NCBI GenBank assembly: GCA_902702965.1
Contig: CACRXP010000384.1
Coordinates: 14,769 to 78,768 of the forward strand
DNA from: Spirometra erinaceieuropaei
Lineage: Eukaryota; Platyhelminthes; Cestoda; Diphyllobothriidea; Diphyllobothriidae
Direction: 5' to 3'
Length of the DNA stretch: 64,000 bases
The translations under genes and the position numbers were made by a program. The stretch's first letter is position 1, and every line of letters starts with the position of its first letter. Positions 10,661 to 20,640 of this stretch are shown one piece after another. The notes below the pieces were generated by a model. The model was not told the origin of the DNA, did no database searches, and saw only the letters and a list, made by a program, of their open reading frames with translations.

Positions 10661-11370
10661 GGTAAGGAAAGTGAACACGGCGTCTACTGCGTGCGATACA
10701 GAGGGGAGGAACATACGAGGAGGGGTAGGAGGAGGCTACAGTTAGAAGCATAGAACGCACCGCGGGGGGCAGTGAATTGACGGCATGTAGGGACAAAGGG
10801 TGTGGGAAGGAAATAGACAGAAGGCAGCATAAAGGGAGATGCAGAGGGATAATGGGAAGAGCGGACATCCACAAATTGCTATGTTGCTGACGTTTCGGAG
10901 AATTTGGTCAACTCGCCATTGACAAAGCATTTAGCACCGAAAACTGACAGAATTTTAAAAGACTGTCCGATCTCCTTCGTCTTGAACTGATCTTTTTTTT
11001 CTTTTGCCGCCTCGGCCTAAGCGTAATCCGGTCAGTAATCAAGTCTCCAAAGCATATTTTAACAGATTAAAGTAACGAAAGCATAAAAAAATATTAATCA
11101 GCTGAGGGTCACCTAGCTTGTCCAGTCATTTAAAAGTCTGGTCGATTTTCGACATTACAGAATTTCACTATGGAGACATGATCATGTACTCCGAAACGTC
11201 AAAAACTCTGTTCCGGTGTCTTAAAGCACGGAACGAGACAAGGACGCCCCGTAACGCGATCGGTGTGTGCTCCCTATACCATTGTTATTACACTCGATCG
11301 CAACCGATAGGACAGCGCGCCCGTGACTCAAGGGTAAATGCGTGAGAATTCAAACCAACAGAACTTAGGT
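10640..11370 (-). repeat. Repeat U (arm of inverted duplication) with hammerhead-like boxes
   Basis: The minus strand matches 31495-32250 plus over nearly its whole length, with substitutions and small indels. It contains two CCGAAACGTC boxes: 11191-11200 on plus and the complement of 10887-10896 on minus. Each sits after a hairpin, which resembles hammerhead ribozyme 3' halves. Frames such as 10650-10874 minus are not conserved as protein between the two copies. It probably derives from the terminal region of a retroelement. Confidence 0.6.
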
Positions 11371-11379
11371 TTAAGTTTC

Positions 11380-11690
11380 GGGGGTCACAAAAGCCTGCAG
11401 TCCGTTACGCCTGGCTGATAACGGCCAATGAGCGTTGCGGAGAACATGAGACTGAGTGGGGTGAGAGCATGTACGCAGTCTGCTTCACGCCACTGGTCAC
11501 CGCTCGCGCTTCTGAGGTTGCGCTGTCGTCCGTTAAGCGAGTCATAATCCCATCGCGAAGTTGTCGCACAGTTTGTGTGAAGTGCTTTGGCCATCCAATT
11601 TTCGTAATTATCTACCAGAGTCCATCGCCGTTGACTGTGTCAACGGCCTGTCGTTAAATCGGCAAATTTGTGTTGCATGGTTGCCCGCTG
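11380..11690 (-). pseudogene. RTE-type LINE reverse transcriptase fragment
   Basis: On the minus strand this matches the RTE segment leading to motif B at DNA level (compare 32440-32640 plus): a 'ggatgg.caaa' block, 'gcgatgggattatgactcgc', and the 'ctcaccccactcagtctcatg' block. Several stops and frameshifts are present. It is a second, separate copy beside 10093-10660. Confidence 0.6.
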
Positions 11691-11769
11691 CGGGAGTCAT
11701 AATCCCATCGCGCGGCTGTCAACTTTCTTGACAGATGTGGATGGATTTCTTGTTTAATTGAGGCCTGTG

Positions 11770-12000
11770 CATCATTGTATTTAATTCACGGCGCGAGGTT
11801 ACCCAGCCTCATCCCTTAAAATTATCGTACTCTCGTATAGTGTCTACAGCATTATTCCTATACAGAAGAGCAGCTATATCCTGGCGGAGCAGGCCTACAC
11901 AGCTGCAGTCAACCAACAGCAATTCTGACTGAGAAGCAAGTTCAAGAGTCATTAATCACGAAGTCGAAGGCGTTTTTGACAACCGTAGAATGTGTTTTAG
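11770..12000 (+). repeat. PLE leader segment A, left arm
   Basis: The reverse complement matches 29720-29928. It includes a 'gaggttacccagcctcatcc' block, a 'cgtactctcgtatagtgtc' block and a 'cattaatcacgaagtcg' block, the last also present at 13851-13870. It is non-coding and marks one boundary pair of the large inverted duplication. Confidence 0.6.
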
Positions 12001-12150
12001 CTGACGGAAACGTAGAAGCGCGCTTTGATGTAAGTTACTAGTCTCATCTTATTTCCTAACTGACTCGGGACCTGGTGGTTAACACGAAAACACAGATGGC
12101 ATCGTGTCTGTGCTGACGTTGTTGCGGATGGACTATCAGAAGGGAATGGA

Positions 12151-12480
12151 AGTTGCCTTTTAGCAACATAGTCTTCTGCTTTAAAAGACAACTGCAGTGG
12201 TTCAGTATTTCGCATCAAGGCATGTAGTGACATGGCATCTGCATCCTATTAATACTGCATGAACCGTCCGTATCTGCTTTTGTCTCAGATGATGGGTTCG
12301 AGCAGGAATCCGAAACGTCAGGCTAATGAAAATCTTGTCCCAGCTATCATGTCTCTTTCTTCAAGACTACTTACTGGAACTCGTCTCTTCGCTTCTATTG
12401 GAATGTGGAATTTGTCCACAAGCCCTCTCGTCAGATCTAACAACGGACACGGCTGTCATCGCTTTCGACCTTACGGCATT
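12151..12480 (+). repeat. PLE terminal repeat (pLTR), copy 1
   Basis: A roughly 330-bp segment repeated in direct orientation at 12806-13140. It carries a 'cctattaatactgca' block, the hammerhead region, and a 'tcttcgcttctattgg' block followed by a 'ttgtccacaagccctctcg' tail. In Penelope-like elements such repeats bound the element and carry the ribozyme. Between the two copies lies an inverted endonuclease fragment. Confidence 0.65.
12275..12330 (+). ncRNA. Hammerhead ribozyme, type I, core mutated
   Basis: The order is CAGATGA (12286-12292; canonical CUGANGA, so U4 is A), a 6-bp helix II (GGGTTC with GAATCC), GAAA (12312-12315) and the cleavage triplet GTC (12317-12319). The first four pairs of helix I form between the GTCT just before the core and AGGC just after the cleavage site. 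The U4 change should abolish or badly weaken cleavage. Confidence 0.6.
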
Positions 12481-12752
12481 GCGAGCTGTCTTCCGGTTTT
12501 TCCGACGTAGTTGCCTTGTCCACAACTGCACCAGATCTGATAAACGACTCCAGACGTTTCTCGTCGCGGCAGCGGTTTTTCGTTTTCATTACCTGGCGCC
12601 TGATGGTTGTCATTGGTCTGTGTCCTATTCCAACTCCAGCTGCTCCTCTCCGTGGGCCTACGTCGGTATTGCGGTGAACCTGAGACTGAGTAGGGTGAGG
12701 GCTGGTCTGCTCGACATTGTTCCTGCTTCTTATTGTCAAGGTAACGCACATT
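12470..12752 (-). pseudogene. PLE endonuclease fragment fused to RTE sequence
   Basis: The minus strand repeats the chimeric order seen at 9950-10170: an RTE block ('ctcaccctactcagtctcag' and 'cccacggagaggagc'), then directly the PLE segment with TIRRQVMK, a VVYQIWCSCG-like block and YVGKTGRQL. It stops at about 12480, where the terminal repeat resumes. The same junction at two loci shows the chimera was copied after it formed. Confidence 0.65.
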
Positions 12753-12805
12753 CAAACAGTTAATTTCTGCCATCATGACAGTGCTGATTAATTGCAAACG
12801 AACGC

Positions 12806-13140
12806 CTTTTAGCAACATAGTCTTCTGCTTTAAAAGACAACTGCAGTGGTTCAGTATTTCGCATCAAGGCATGTGGTGACATGGCATCTGCATCCTATTA
12901 ATACTGCAACCCCTCGTGCATGAACCGTCCGTATCTGCTTTTGTCTCAGATGATGGGTTCGAGCAGGAATCCGAAACGTCAAGCTAATGAAAATCTTGTC
13001 CCAGCTATCATGTCTCTTTCTTCAAGACTACTTACTGCAACTCGTCTCTTCGCTTCTATTGGTATGTGGAATTTGTCCACAAGCCCTCTCGTCAGATCTA
13101 ACAACGGACACGGCTGTCATCGCCTTCGACCTCACGACAC
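12806..13140 (+). repeat. PLE terminal repeat (pLTR), copy 2
   Basis: Direct copy of 12151-12480, offset by about 655 bp and differing by a handful of substitutions and a short insertion at 12910-12918. It continues into the PLE leader at 13140. Confidence 0.65.
12936..12990 (+). ncRNA. Hammerhead ribozyme, type I, core mutated
   Basis: Same architecture and same U4-to-A core change as at 12275-12330: CAGATGA at 12947-12953, GAAA at 12973-12976, GTC at 12978-12980. Helix I has a G-to-A change just after the cleavage site (AAGC instead of AGGC). The shared core lesion predates duplication of the terminal repeat. Confidence 0.6.
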
Positions 13141-13950
13141 TGCTAACAGATGAGAATCGAAATGCGCGAATTTGCAAGATGGTATTCCCGTTTAAAAGGC
13201 AGCTGCAGCGACTCAATGGTTTGCACCGAGACGGATGTGAAATTGATCCACGGGGCTCACATTTTATGTTGGGAGGCAGGCGTCAGCTGGACGTCGTTGT
13301 TTTTGATCAGGGAAAAACCAAATTGATGGGTAAGTATAACATGCTTGAATCTCCACTTCCCCACCCAGCATGCAAATGAGGACGGAAAATACAGTCAAAT
13401 TTAGAAAGGCTGTGGCATGTGTTTCTTCAAAGGAGCAACGTGATGGCTGACTTAAGACTGTATAGGCAGCCCGCCTGGTGGTGACTGCCGCGGAACTGAC
13501 TGTCTACCGAAGAACTCGCGGCAAATCTAGCCAGACTGCCGCAGTAATGAGAAAGCGCAGTCCCTCCCTCCACCTCCCATCGTCCTTGGCACTGTTGTCT
13601 TGGTCGGTTCTAAGTCAGTTTTTCTTACAGACAGATGAAGTGCACAAAAGAGTAGTCGCATGAGAAAAGTCTGTTTATTCACTGTGAGAAGGTATTCAAA
13701 CTCATACATTGGAATTATTCACAGTAGTGACAAAGCGGCTCGAGCATTCTTCTCATGCAGAAGGGCTGCTGCATTCTGGTGGAGCGGACCAAAATCGCTG
13801 CAATTACCCAACGGCACTTCTGGTTCAACAGCAGGTAAAAGCTCAAAAGTCATTAATCACGACGTCGGAAGTGTTTCTGATACCCGTAGAATGTGTTTTA
13901 GCTAATGGTCATGCAAAAGCATGATAACACAACAGATTCACCTCAGCCTC
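13140..13950 (+). repeat. PLE 5' leader region
   Basis: This matches 28690-29590 as an inverted copy. It holds a 'gggtaagtataac' box that looks like a 5' splice donor; PLE leaders are known to carry introns. The frame 12987-13379 is open but its inverted homologue has stops, so coding is not supported. No reverse transcriptase follows: the element is cut off at about 13950. Confidence 0.5.
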
Positions 13951-14329
13951 TAACAGACTCCGGAACTCCGGGCCTCACATTCGAGGTTGAGATATGGAGG
14001 CTAGCCGTACGTCGATCCCACAGCAGAGGTTTCGGAATGTTCTTTGTGGTGATAGCGAAGCAGACAAATTGATGGTTAAGTATAACGTGCTGGAATCCAG
14101 ACTCCAGGATTTCCCATGAGGTCAGGTGAAGCTGCAGGGTTAGGTGGATGAGGGTGGTCTGTTTGACATTTTTTTACTTCTTACTGTCAGGGTAACGCAC
14201 ATTCAAACAGCTAATTTCTGCCAGCATGACAGTGCTGATTAATTGCAAACGGACGCGATGGCGTCCATCCCGAAGATCTGAACCCGCACAATACGATCGG
14301 TGTGCAACCAAAATGAAAACAGCGGTAAG
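13951..14329. other. Unrecognised; short echoes of the PLE leader
   Basis: Scattered short matches to 12760-12790 ('ctaatttctgccatcatgac') and to 13320-13370 ('aagtataac.tgc'). It appears to be rearranged PLE leader. No gene seen. Confidence 0.4.
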
Positions 14330-14800
14330 AATCCGAGGTTCCCCAGTTTATTGTCCATGAGGGTAAATGAGAAGTTGTCCCAAATAACAAATATGACTTA
14401 ATATTTTGCATTGGCTGGGAGGATATTGGGAAAGGGACTGGGCGTTCAGGCTCTGGAGACTAACGTGACCCGTTGCACAACCAACCACATGCCAAGCTGC
14501 CGTAAAATAAGTCAAACCCCAATCGGCTCTCAGTTTTACATTCTCCCTTTCTGCCATCGGCGTGACTATCTTCAGCGAATCGGTGATTAGATTCCCAGTC
14601 ATAGTGCCCCTGTGCTTCGTGCCTCCACCTGTAGGTCAAACATTCTGTCCAAGGTTTTCCTCGGACGGCGGTTCCCTCATAATTGCTAACGAATCTACGA
14701 GCTAGAACATTACCTGACCTGCTGCCATTTCCCCACATCGTTCTATGTGCACTCTACTTGCGTACTCCTGGGCTGCCTAAATCCCAGAAACAGGTTTTTG
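14330..14800 (+). repeat. Arm segment of large inverted duplication
   Basis: The reverse complement matches 27855-28170 and 28390-28510. A block 'cccagaaacaggtttttga' near 14792-14810 marks where the right arm carries a 2.1-kb insertion that is absent here. No gene recognised. Confidence 0.6.
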
Positions 14801-14814
14801 ATCGGGGAGGCGTC

Positions 14815-15860
14815 GAAGAAACGAGAGATAATCAGAGGAGAAAACTAACTAACCTGACAATAGTATGGAGTACAGAAGTCTTTTTTCTACTTGAACGCCT
14901 TCTTTGAAGTCTAGCACGTGGAAAATTCGCTCCAAGTAGAATGTTTTGCTTTTGGGTGTGGGTATGAAATCCGTAATAGGAAGTCACGCAGGTCACGGGG
15001 CTTTTCCTAAGTAAAATATGCAACACAGAGTTTCCGCTAAAAAGGTGCGTCTTCTCAGGTACATTCGAATCACCGTAAACAACGTCTAATTTGAATTCAG
15101 CATGCGCAGTAACCCCCCACTTCCCCCTCCCCAGTCCGTGTTTTTCCCGATATCAGGGTGCGCGAGAACTTCATCAGCCAATTTTAACACCCGCCCACCA
15201 CCCACACACTCACTTCTGGCGATGTGCGTGCCCGTTTGAAGATCTGGTGCGTTCTCGTCAGACCACTCATCATAACAGCCGATTTCTGCACACTCCCAAG
15301 CATGGCGGTGGGATCAGATTTAGGCGACCACCTACAAGGCTACAGAGAAACCGGATTAACCTCTAAAGTAGACGAGCGCAGGCTGAATCGGGTAATTTTC
15401 TTTATTTTCCCTGTTTATGCAAATCATAGTTGATGCTTCAGAGTTGTGCACGCTTCATCATTTCATAATCAGTGCTAACGGCTTTCATAAAGAGGTCAGT
15501 GTCTGAGCCATCACGGTTATTTCTATATCGATATTAACAGGGGTAGTAGTAGTATGAATGGCAGCAGAAATGATGGGTAGATTGATGATCTTAGGCGTAA
15601 TAACATTTGTGGTGTTGGCAGTAGCAGCATTAGTGGCATTTTTTTAAAGTAATAATGATTTTAATGGTTGTAATACTGCTATGAATAGCAGCAGAAATGA
15701 GGGGTGTACTTGTGACCTTAATCATAGTAGTACTTATGGTGTCGGCGACAGTAATAGTAACTGAAGCACTAACAAATGTAGCAGTTTCAACGTAGCTGAC
15801 TACATCAGTAGAGATTTCAGAGCATTCCTGACGTTTTGTATTTTAGGAGCGAGTATCAAA
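14815..15860 (+). repeat. Repeat unit V, copy 1 (trinucleotide-rich)
   Basis: A composite unit. It has a 'LINE tail' module (14900-15060), a block with 'cacccacacact' and 'ataacagccga', a block around 'catggcggtggga', and an AGT/AGC-rich stretch 15540-15800. Further units lie at 16580-17510 and 17510-18166 (plus) and 23150-24240 and 24820-25450 (minus). The trinucleotide tract is imperfect and looks like an aged microsatellite. It does not code for a recognisable protein. Confidence 0.65.
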
Positions 15861-16126
15861 TGTGACAGTGGTAGCCGTAGTATCAGCAAATATTTTAAGA
15901 CTAACCTGACAATAGTATGGAGTACAGAAGTCTTCTTCTACTTTTCAGTTTATTTCAGTTTATTTCATAAGGATGATAAGCAAAGCCTTTGAAAACCCTA
16001 TTGATTACATGTCAGCTCGTTAGAAATAAATGTACAGTAACAATGAAAATATTCGCCATACAAATAGTACTTGATTCGTTTGAGTATCATTGTCACAGAG
16101 AAAAAATATGTGGGGAACCGGGGTAT

Positions 16127-16516
16127 TTAGCTCAGATTCAGACTGTCGAGGGAAAACAGGGGACACAAATAATCATCCGAGCGTTTCTTGAAGAGTTGCA
16201 GGGATGTCGCCTCCACGACTGACTGAGGAAGATCGTTCCAGTTCTCCACTACCATTTGCGTGAAAAATTCAGAACGAAGGTTCAGCCTGGACATTGTTGT
16301 CCGTAGCTTCATCGAGTGGCCACGAAGATTGTGTGAAAGGTGCCACTGAAACATGCCCTCAAAGCTAAGTCCATCCTCAAGGCCATTTATTATCTTGTAA
16401 ACCAGGATTAGATCACCTCTTTGAACACCTTCTTTGAAGTCTAGCATGTGGGAAATTCGCTCCAAGTAGAATGTTTTGCTTTTGGGTGTGGGTATGAAAT
16501 CCGGCCGCATAAACAT
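16127..16516 (-). pseudogene. CR1-like LINE, ORF2 C-terminus
   Basis: The minus-strand frame of 129 residues matches the C-terminal part of CR1/Jockey-group LINE proteins: RGDLILVYKIINGL, then LRGHSMKLRTTMSRLNLRS, FFTQMVVENWNDLPQSVV and a LQLFKKRSDDYL end. This region lies downstream of the reverse transcriptase palm; no catalytic motif is present. The N-terminal 24 residues come from the flanking unit-V tail. The segment 15945-16431 is absent from the otherwise matching sites at 14897 and 25645, so it is either an insertion or the part lost from deletion derivatives. Confidence 0.7.
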
Positions 16517-16579
16517 CTCAAAGCCCGTAATAGAAAGTCACGCAGGTCACGGGGCTTTTCCTAAGTAAAATATACAACG

Positions 16580-17510
16580 CAGAGTTTCCGCTAAAAAAGG
16601 TGCGTCTTCTCAGGTGCATTCGAATCACCGTAAACAACGTCTAATTTGCATTCAGCATGCGTCGTTATCCACCCCCTTCCAACCCCCAGACAATCCCGCG
16701 CAAGTCCGTGTTTTTCCCGGTAACAGTATGGAAGGTGCGCGAGAACTCCATCAGCCGATTTTAACACCCACCCACCACACACACACGCACCCCTCTGGCG
16801 ATGTGCATGCCCGTTTGAAGATCCGGTCCGTTCTCCTCAGACCATCCGTCATAACAGCCGAGTTCTGCACACAACACCCCTAGGGCAAAATAACTCCCAA
16901 GCATGGCGGTGGGATTAGAATTAGGTGACCGCTCACGAAACCGTAGAGAAACTAGGCAGACAATAACAGCGGATGTCGAAGTAGGAGAGTGCGGAACCAG
17001 TCGGAGGACTTTATTCGCCACGCACGTTTATGAAAATCAAAGTATAACCATAAAATTTATGCTTCAACTTTGTGCAAGCCCTCACCATTCCATAATCAGT
17101 GTTTACGGTTTTATAAGGACTTCGGTTTCTGAGCCATTGCATTTATTTCAATATCAATATTAACAGCGGTAGTAGTAGTAATGATAGAAGTTGTATGAAT
17201 GGCGACAGAAATGACGGGCATATTGATGATCTTAGGTGTAATAACATTTGTGGTGTTGACAGTAGCAACATTAGTGGCATTTTTTACAGTAATAATGATT
17301 TTAATGGCTGTAGTACTGCTATGAATAACAGTAGAAATGAGGGGTGCACTTGTGACCTTAATCATAATAGTACTTATGGTGTCGGCGGCAGTAATAGTAG
17401 CTGAAGCACTAACAAATGTAGCAGTTGCAACGTCGTTGACGACATCAGTAGAGATGCCAGAACATTCCTGACGCTTTGTATTTTAGAAGCGTCACACAGC
17501 CCCCCAGGGG
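16580..17510 (+). repeat. Repeat unit V, copy 2
   Basis: Same module order as 14815-15860, with the AGT-rich stretch at 17160-17460. Best match to the minus-strand copy at 23150-24240. Confidence 0.65.
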
Positions 17511-18166
17511 TTTCTTCAAGTAAAATATACAACGCAGAGTTTCCGCTAAAAAAGGTGCGTCTTCTCAGGTGCATTCGAATCACGGTAAACAACGTCTAAT
17601 TTGCATTCAGCATGCGCCGTTACACTCCCCCCCGTCCCAGTCCGTGCTTTTCCCGGTATAAGTATGTAAGATACGCGAGAACATCATCAGCCGATTTTAA
17701 CACCCACCCACCCACCACCCACACACTCAACTCTGACGATGTGCATCCCTGCTTGAAGATCCGTTCCGTTCTCCTCAGACCATCCGTCATAACAGCCGAG
17801 TTCTGCACACATCAACGGGCTAGGGCTTACACCTAGACTAAGTCAGTTTAAGGCATGGCGGTGGGGTCAGGAGTAGGTGACCACCCAGGAGACAACATAG
17901 AAACCGGATTAACGTCTAAAGTAGACGAGCGCAGGCTGAGTCGTGTAGCTTTCTCTATCGTCCCCGTTTATGCAAATCCAATCACATACACAAAGTTCAC
18001 GTTTCAAATTTGTGCACGCCCTCACCATTTCTAATCAGTGCTTGTGGCTTTTATAAGGAGTTCGGCATCTGAGCCGTTACACTTATTTTTACATCAAGGT
18101 CACTGGCGGTGGTAGAAGTAGTAATGGTAGTAGTTGTGGTAGTGGCGGTACAAATGACAGGTATAC
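17511..18166 (+). repeat. Repeat unit V, copy 3, interrupted by PLE-1
   Basis: Best match to 24820-25450 on the minus strand; both share a 'gggctagggcttacacctag' block and 'ggtataagtatgtaag'. The unit stops abruptly after 'caggtatactgggga' at about 18166, whereas the counterpart continues. PLE-1 starts there. Confidence 0.65.
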
Positions 18167-18192
18167 TGGGGAGAACACCGACCGACAGACGC

Positions 18193-19914
18193 ATGGCGAG
18201 AACCCAAGATACGGCTTTGGCCCGATTCTATGGCCTCCCTAAGGTGCACAAAGACGGCGCTCCTCTCTGACCCATCGTGTCGCTCAAAGGGACTCCAACG
18301 TACGGACTGTCTAAGTGGCTGTTCCGGCGTCTCAAGTTCCTGACCGCTGAGTCAGACACCACGGTCCCTTCGTCAGCTCAATTTCTGAAGAAACTCAAAG
18401 GGGTAAGCCTCCATCCAAAGGAAGTCATGGTATCTTTTGATGTTACATCCCTTTTTACTTCTATTCCCCATGACCTGGAGATCGAGACAATTGAGCCGCT
18501 ACTACAAAGCAAATATGATGCAACGGAGAACCGTCTTGGACACGCCCAACTCCTTCAGCTCCTTCAGCTCTGTCTCAGGACGTACTTCACGTTCGACGGG
18601 TCAATCTACGAACAGGTGAGGAGCACACCAATGGGTTCGCCGATTTGGGGACTCATGGCCGAGGCGGTCCTGCAACGGTTAGAATCGCTGGTCTTCCAAC
18701 ACCACAGACCGAAATTCTGGGCCCGGTATGTGGATGATACCTTCGTCGTCATCGAACGGGATCAGGTGTTGACATTCCAAGAACATCTAAACGCCGTTTT
18801 CCCGAACATTCAATTTATGACGGAGGAGGAAGATAACAACCAGCTGGCCTTCCTGGATGTCCTCGTATGCCGTAAAGATTGTGGTGAACTAAAAACCAAA
18901 GTGTTCAGGAAAGCGACAAATACGATGCAAGTACTGAACATCAACAGTAACCACCCAATCAGCCACAAATTCAGTTGTGTAAGGACGCTCTATCAGCGTG
19001 TCGAAACGCACTGCAGTGAGCCGGAAGACAAAATTGCTGAACTACAATACCTCCGACGGGTCTTCAAAGCCAATGGCTACCCGCGCAACTTCGTCGACCG
19101 GTGCATACGCAAAAGGGTCGAAAGGCCTAACCGCACGGACACCAAATTTTGACGGGCACTTCCGTATGTCAAGAACGTTTCGGAAGCTGTCGGTCGCCTT
19201 CTCGCACCACGTGGGGTTGGAGTGGAACACAGACCAGAGTCAACCATCAGGCGCCAGGTGATGAAACCGAAAGACCAGCTGCCACGGCTAGAAACGTCTG
19301 GAGTTGTTTATCGGTTTTGGTGTAGTTGCGGACAAAGCAACCACGTCGGAGAAACCGGAAGACAGCTCCGAACGAGAATGGCCGAACACGCGGCAGCGGT
19401 GCGCAGAAATGACGCCAGCTCTCAAGTTGCGGCTCATTCGACAAGATCCGGCCACACATTTAAATTCGATGAGGCCGAAATTCTCGCAAGAGGTGACAAC
19501 CGAGTGAGCCGGGAGCTACTGGAATCATGGTTTACTTGCCCCCAGTCCATCAACAAGTGCAATGAACGTTCCCTTTCATACTCAGTGCTGAGACTTCGCC
19601 TAGGCGGAGTAATTAGTCCCGCGGGAAGCGCACAGGTAAACACTTTTCCCAACGCCAGGGTCGGTGGAGCAGATGGTCGAGCAATAATCACACTAACATC
19701 CAACGCACGTGATGCAATAACAGCAATTATCGACTCAAATGTCGGCCATCAAGCAATGATCACACCAAGTGCGACGATCCCGGATGAAGGGGGGAGAGCC
19801 GTGAATGTTCATAGGTATGCGGTAGCATGGCTACTGCATCCTATAAATACCGCAGCCCCTTGTGCAACAACCACCCGTTTCTGCTTTTTTGTCTCTGATG
19901 GTGGATTGGAGTAG
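18193..19914 (+). pseudogene. PLE-1 reverse transcriptase-endonuclease
   Basis: One frame with two TGA stops, at 18268-18270 (in the GLPKVHK...PIVSL block, where relatives have Arg) and 19150-19152. The reverse transcriptase part shows GLPKVHK, motif A SFDVTSLFTSIP (catalytic Asp at 18439-18441), motif B MGSPIWG (relatives usually have SPISG), and motif C ARYVDDTFVV (18727-18738). Then comes a CxC-containing GIY-YIG nuclease with SGVVYRFWCSCG, HVGETGRQLRTR (His replaces the Tyr of YVG) and ELLESW (metal-binding Glu). The frame runs on into the ribozyme region. Both catalytic centres are largely kept, so the element died recently relative to its neighbours. Confidence 0.8.
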
Positions 19915-19940
19915 GAATCCGAAACGTCAGGCTAATAAAG
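19882..19940 (+). ncRNA. Hammerhead ribozyme, type I, core mutated
   Basis: 3' end of PLE-1. The core is CTGATGG (19895-19901; A9 is G), helix II is a GGATT/GAATCC-type stem, GAAA at 19921-19924, and GTC at 19926-19928. Helix I is GTCT with AGGC. All elements are present except the A9 change, which is expected to impair cleavage. Confidence 0.65.
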
Positions 19941-19995
19941 CTCTTGTCCCCGCGATCGTGTCTTCTTCTTCTTCTTCTTTTTCTTCAAGTCTTTG

Positions 19996-20279
19996 TGCTG
20001 TCGACAGTCATTGGGCTGTGTTTTCTGCTCTCCTCGCAGATTAAAGCCCTAAACACTCGTGAAGAAGGAGACGCGATTGCTGGGACAAGAGGGGAAGAGA
20101 GAGCGAGAGAGAGGAATTCTGAAGACCACATTTTCAAACCCGCGGGAATGAACAAGAGAATCATGATTTGAGTTCAAACTAAAGTGTGCGCCGGTTGCTT
20201 GCTACGTGGGGCCACTGGTGAGATTTGGGTGCCACCAAATGGACGCTAGGCGTAGTCTCACCTGCAAGCAAGTGAACGA
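19996..20279. other. No gene seen
   Basis: Sequence between PLE-1 and repeat H with purine-rich 'gagagagcgagagagagg' near 20096. Nothing recognised. Confidence 0.4.
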
Positions 20280-20640
20280 CCACTACGACAATTACGTGAA
20301 CCCACCGCTGGACACCCCTACACCCCCCCTCACACACACACGATAGTTCGACCGTCGATTTCGACGATGCCCACCGTGTGCCCCACAGCTGCAGCAGCGG
20401 TTGGAGCAGGGACGGTGACTTGCGCAGGGGTTTATAGTGCCGGTAGACTTGCCCTGCATCTTCCTACACTCTCCCCTCATCCCCCGCCTGAGCCCGGTGT
20501 CAAGACAGAGTCAAGATCACCGAAGACGAGGGAGGTCGCAGGTGGATGGCTCGGACGGATCTTCGCCTTGGCGCTCCCCTCCGCACCCCCTGGTACACCC
20601 AACAAATAACCACGATTTCAACCAACACAACAGATATTGG
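20280..20640 (-). repeat. Repeat H long form
   Basis: The minus strand matches the tandem units at 59885-60357 and 60358-60850: a 'cgtcgaaatcgacggt' block, 'ggcacacggtgg', 'caccgtccctgctcc', then the H core 'caccgggctcaggcggggg' and 'gtggtcaaaatc'-like end. No coding conservation. Confidence 0.65.

Larger units (their letters stand above)
18168..19995 (+). mobile_element. Penelope-like element PLE-1, 5'-truncated
   Basis: Element with reverse transcriptase, an in-frame GIY-YIG endonuclease and a 3' hammerhead-bearing end finishing in a TCT-rich tract (19962-19990). The left edge is defined by the break in repeat unit V at about 18166. Only the C-terminal two thirds of the usual PLE protein is present, the 5' truncation expected of target-primed insertion. 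PLE copies related to it lie at 9744-10092, 12470-12752 and 32985-33330. Confidence 0.8.

Noticed and set aside
12987..13379. 130-residue frame in the PLE leader as the PLE N-terminus
   Set aside because: The inverted homologue at 29300-29600 has stops and indels in the matching frame, so protein-level selection is not supported.
16127..16222. Polyadenylation end of the CR1-like LINE
   Set aside because: No A-rich tail or short tandem typical of a CR1 3' end was found after the stop.
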